This document shows positions 62,720 to 64,000 of a stretch of 64,000 nt of DNA, piece after piece (the stretch's first letter is position 1; each line of letters starts with the position of its first letter). Source of the stretch: Sclerurus mexicanus (Eukaryota; Chordata; Aves; Passeriformes; Furnariidae). The stretch covers positions 1,843,883-1,907,882 of the forward strand of contig VWZF01001682.1 of NCBI GenBank assembly GCA_013396755.1, in the 5' to 3' direction. Position numbers and translations under genes: made by a program. The notes beneath the pieces were generated by a model. It was given only the letters and a program-made list of their open reading frames with translations, was not told the origin of the DNA and ran no database searches.

Positions 62720-64000
62720 GGCACTTTAAAAGCTCCTTACTTTACGACTCAACAGATTCTTTTTATTTACAATCCTTGGAGTCTTGTCCTCTGAAGACTC
62801 TTTCCCCTCTGGGAAAGAAGTACTGGTTAAAACATTAAACCCCAGGAAAAATAAGCATTAAACTTGTTCCTGACTGTAGTTCATGTACTCTCAATAGCAA
62901 ATGAATGCACAGTAGTTGTGGTTTAGGGGAGAGAGTAGAAAGAGGAAGGAGGTGCCATGCGCTGTGGTAGATTATGGTTATGTTGACTGGTACAATTAAG
63001 ATTTAATTTTTACCAGGTTCTAAAAGACAGACAAATAAAAAGACAAACAGTTCTTCCCAAAAAGAAAAAAAAGAACTTGAAAAAAGAGCTCAAAATAAAA
63101 CCCACCCCAACACAGGGTAAGGATATATTGATGCCACTCCGTGGAGGGTACTGTGGTTATGTGTGCAGTGCAGCATGATATGATTATATTGCATAATGGT
63201 AATACAGCTAGCTGTCATAGAGATGTGATGGGAATGCAGTAATATAAGCTTTATCCATGAAGTGTAGGATTTGTTAGGTCAGGTGCAGATCTATAGTGAG
63301 ATTTTCATGCTAATACATGACTTAGGAGTCAATAACCTCCAGGAGATGCACTTCTCTGCAGTATCTGTGTTGTACTGAGCATGTTCTTGTGGTTCCAAGC
63401 CCTGTCCTAGAAAATATTTGTCTTCAAAAATTATGATTTTCTGTCCAGTTTTCTTAGTTTTGTTTATTCAGTTTTAGTTGTTCCTGTTTACCAATATACC
63501 TTATCTTCAGAAATATACAAGAAGTGTTTACCAAGTCATTTCAGGTTCTTGCTGTCCCCGTCTCTGAGCTTTTGTGAATGAACTGTGACTGAGGGACTGT
63601 ATTAAATAAGTAGATGTAAAATATGATTGAAGCACAAGTGGGGCTTGTATTGAATTAGAAACACAGTGAAATTTTCTTTTCAGCGTCCTATCACGTAGGA
63701 ATGTACTGTTGCTCATATAAATGTGATAAATTGCCTACGCGTAATAAAAAAGTTTCAACTCTTTATGATTGAACATATAAAACCTGATTTCTATAGGAGT
63801 CTTTTGATGACTCTTATATGCTTTTATTACTGCTTTTTAGATATAGTTCATCCTTATATGTTCCTTAAAGCAGTTTTTTTTCTGCTTTTATTCTTAAGTA
63901 TGCTCATGCAATTGTGATGGAAAAGGATCTTCCAAGAGTATTAAATATTTCTTCAGACTTTAAGTGAATTAATAAACCATTTATTAATAACTTTGAGTTG
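62720..64000. other. AT-rich unique sequence, no gene seen
   Basis: An A-rich tract lies at about 63056-63085. Nothing coding or mobile was recognised up to the window end. Confidence 0.45.

Noticed and set aside
1..64000. tRNA, rRNA, snRNA and miRNA genes
   Set aside because: No tRNA A/B boxes with a cloverleaf context or snRNA-like blocks were recognised. The perfect hairpins noted have stems too short for typical miRNA precursors.

Overview
This window looks like AT-rich, gene-poor vertebrate DNA, most likely from a bird and probably a songbird. The evidence is the repeat content: a CR1 LINE 3' part at 40555-41286 with the usual avian CR1 tail, at least four short reverse-strand CR1 3' fragments, and three LTR-type endogenous retrovirus remnants of kinds common in passerine genomes. 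Family assignments come from recalled consensus patterns, not from a search. No bacterial-style genes, operons, CRISPR arrays, rRNA or tRNA genes were seen. No open frame exceeds about 125 codons, and the longest ones lie inside LTRs. The window is best read as intergenic or deep-intronic sequence.

Layout. 1-12.9 kb is AT-rich unique sequence with one CR1 fragment (2551-2705), a TA microsatellite and a perfect 11-bp-arm hairpin (8441-8469). 12.94-13.9 kb is an old, reverse-oriented CR1/L3-like LINE whose decayed reverse-transcriptase reading can still be followed; the pyrimidine-rich plus strand to about 16.1 kb may be more of it. 16-31 kb holds a 23-bp tandem repeat (19408-19473), two CR1 fragments and microsatellites. 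31061-32156 is a complete solo LTR with a 5-bp target duplication and three internal 77-bp tandem units. About 100 bp beyond it lies a pair of exon-like segments (32262-32312 and 32459-32604) that join in one frame; this is the only host-gene candidate, and it is weak. 33-40 kb is unique AT-rich sequence. 40.5-42.3 kb holds the CR1 element and a second decayed LINE RT fragment. 42-53.8 kb is unique sequence with several stretches that look like conserved noncoding elements. 53.8-54.8 kb holds an LTR remnant and a 110-bp direct duplication. 55-62 kb is mostly unique, with one CR1 fragment and a small open frame bounded by 13-bp direct repeats (60005-60147). 62022-62719 is an internally deleted LTR related to the one at 31 kb but in the opposite orientation.

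No interacting gene set or new biological system was found. The best leads are the tandem-repeat LTR and its shorter relative, the 110-bp duplication, the exon-like pair and the 60-kb repeat-bounded open frame.
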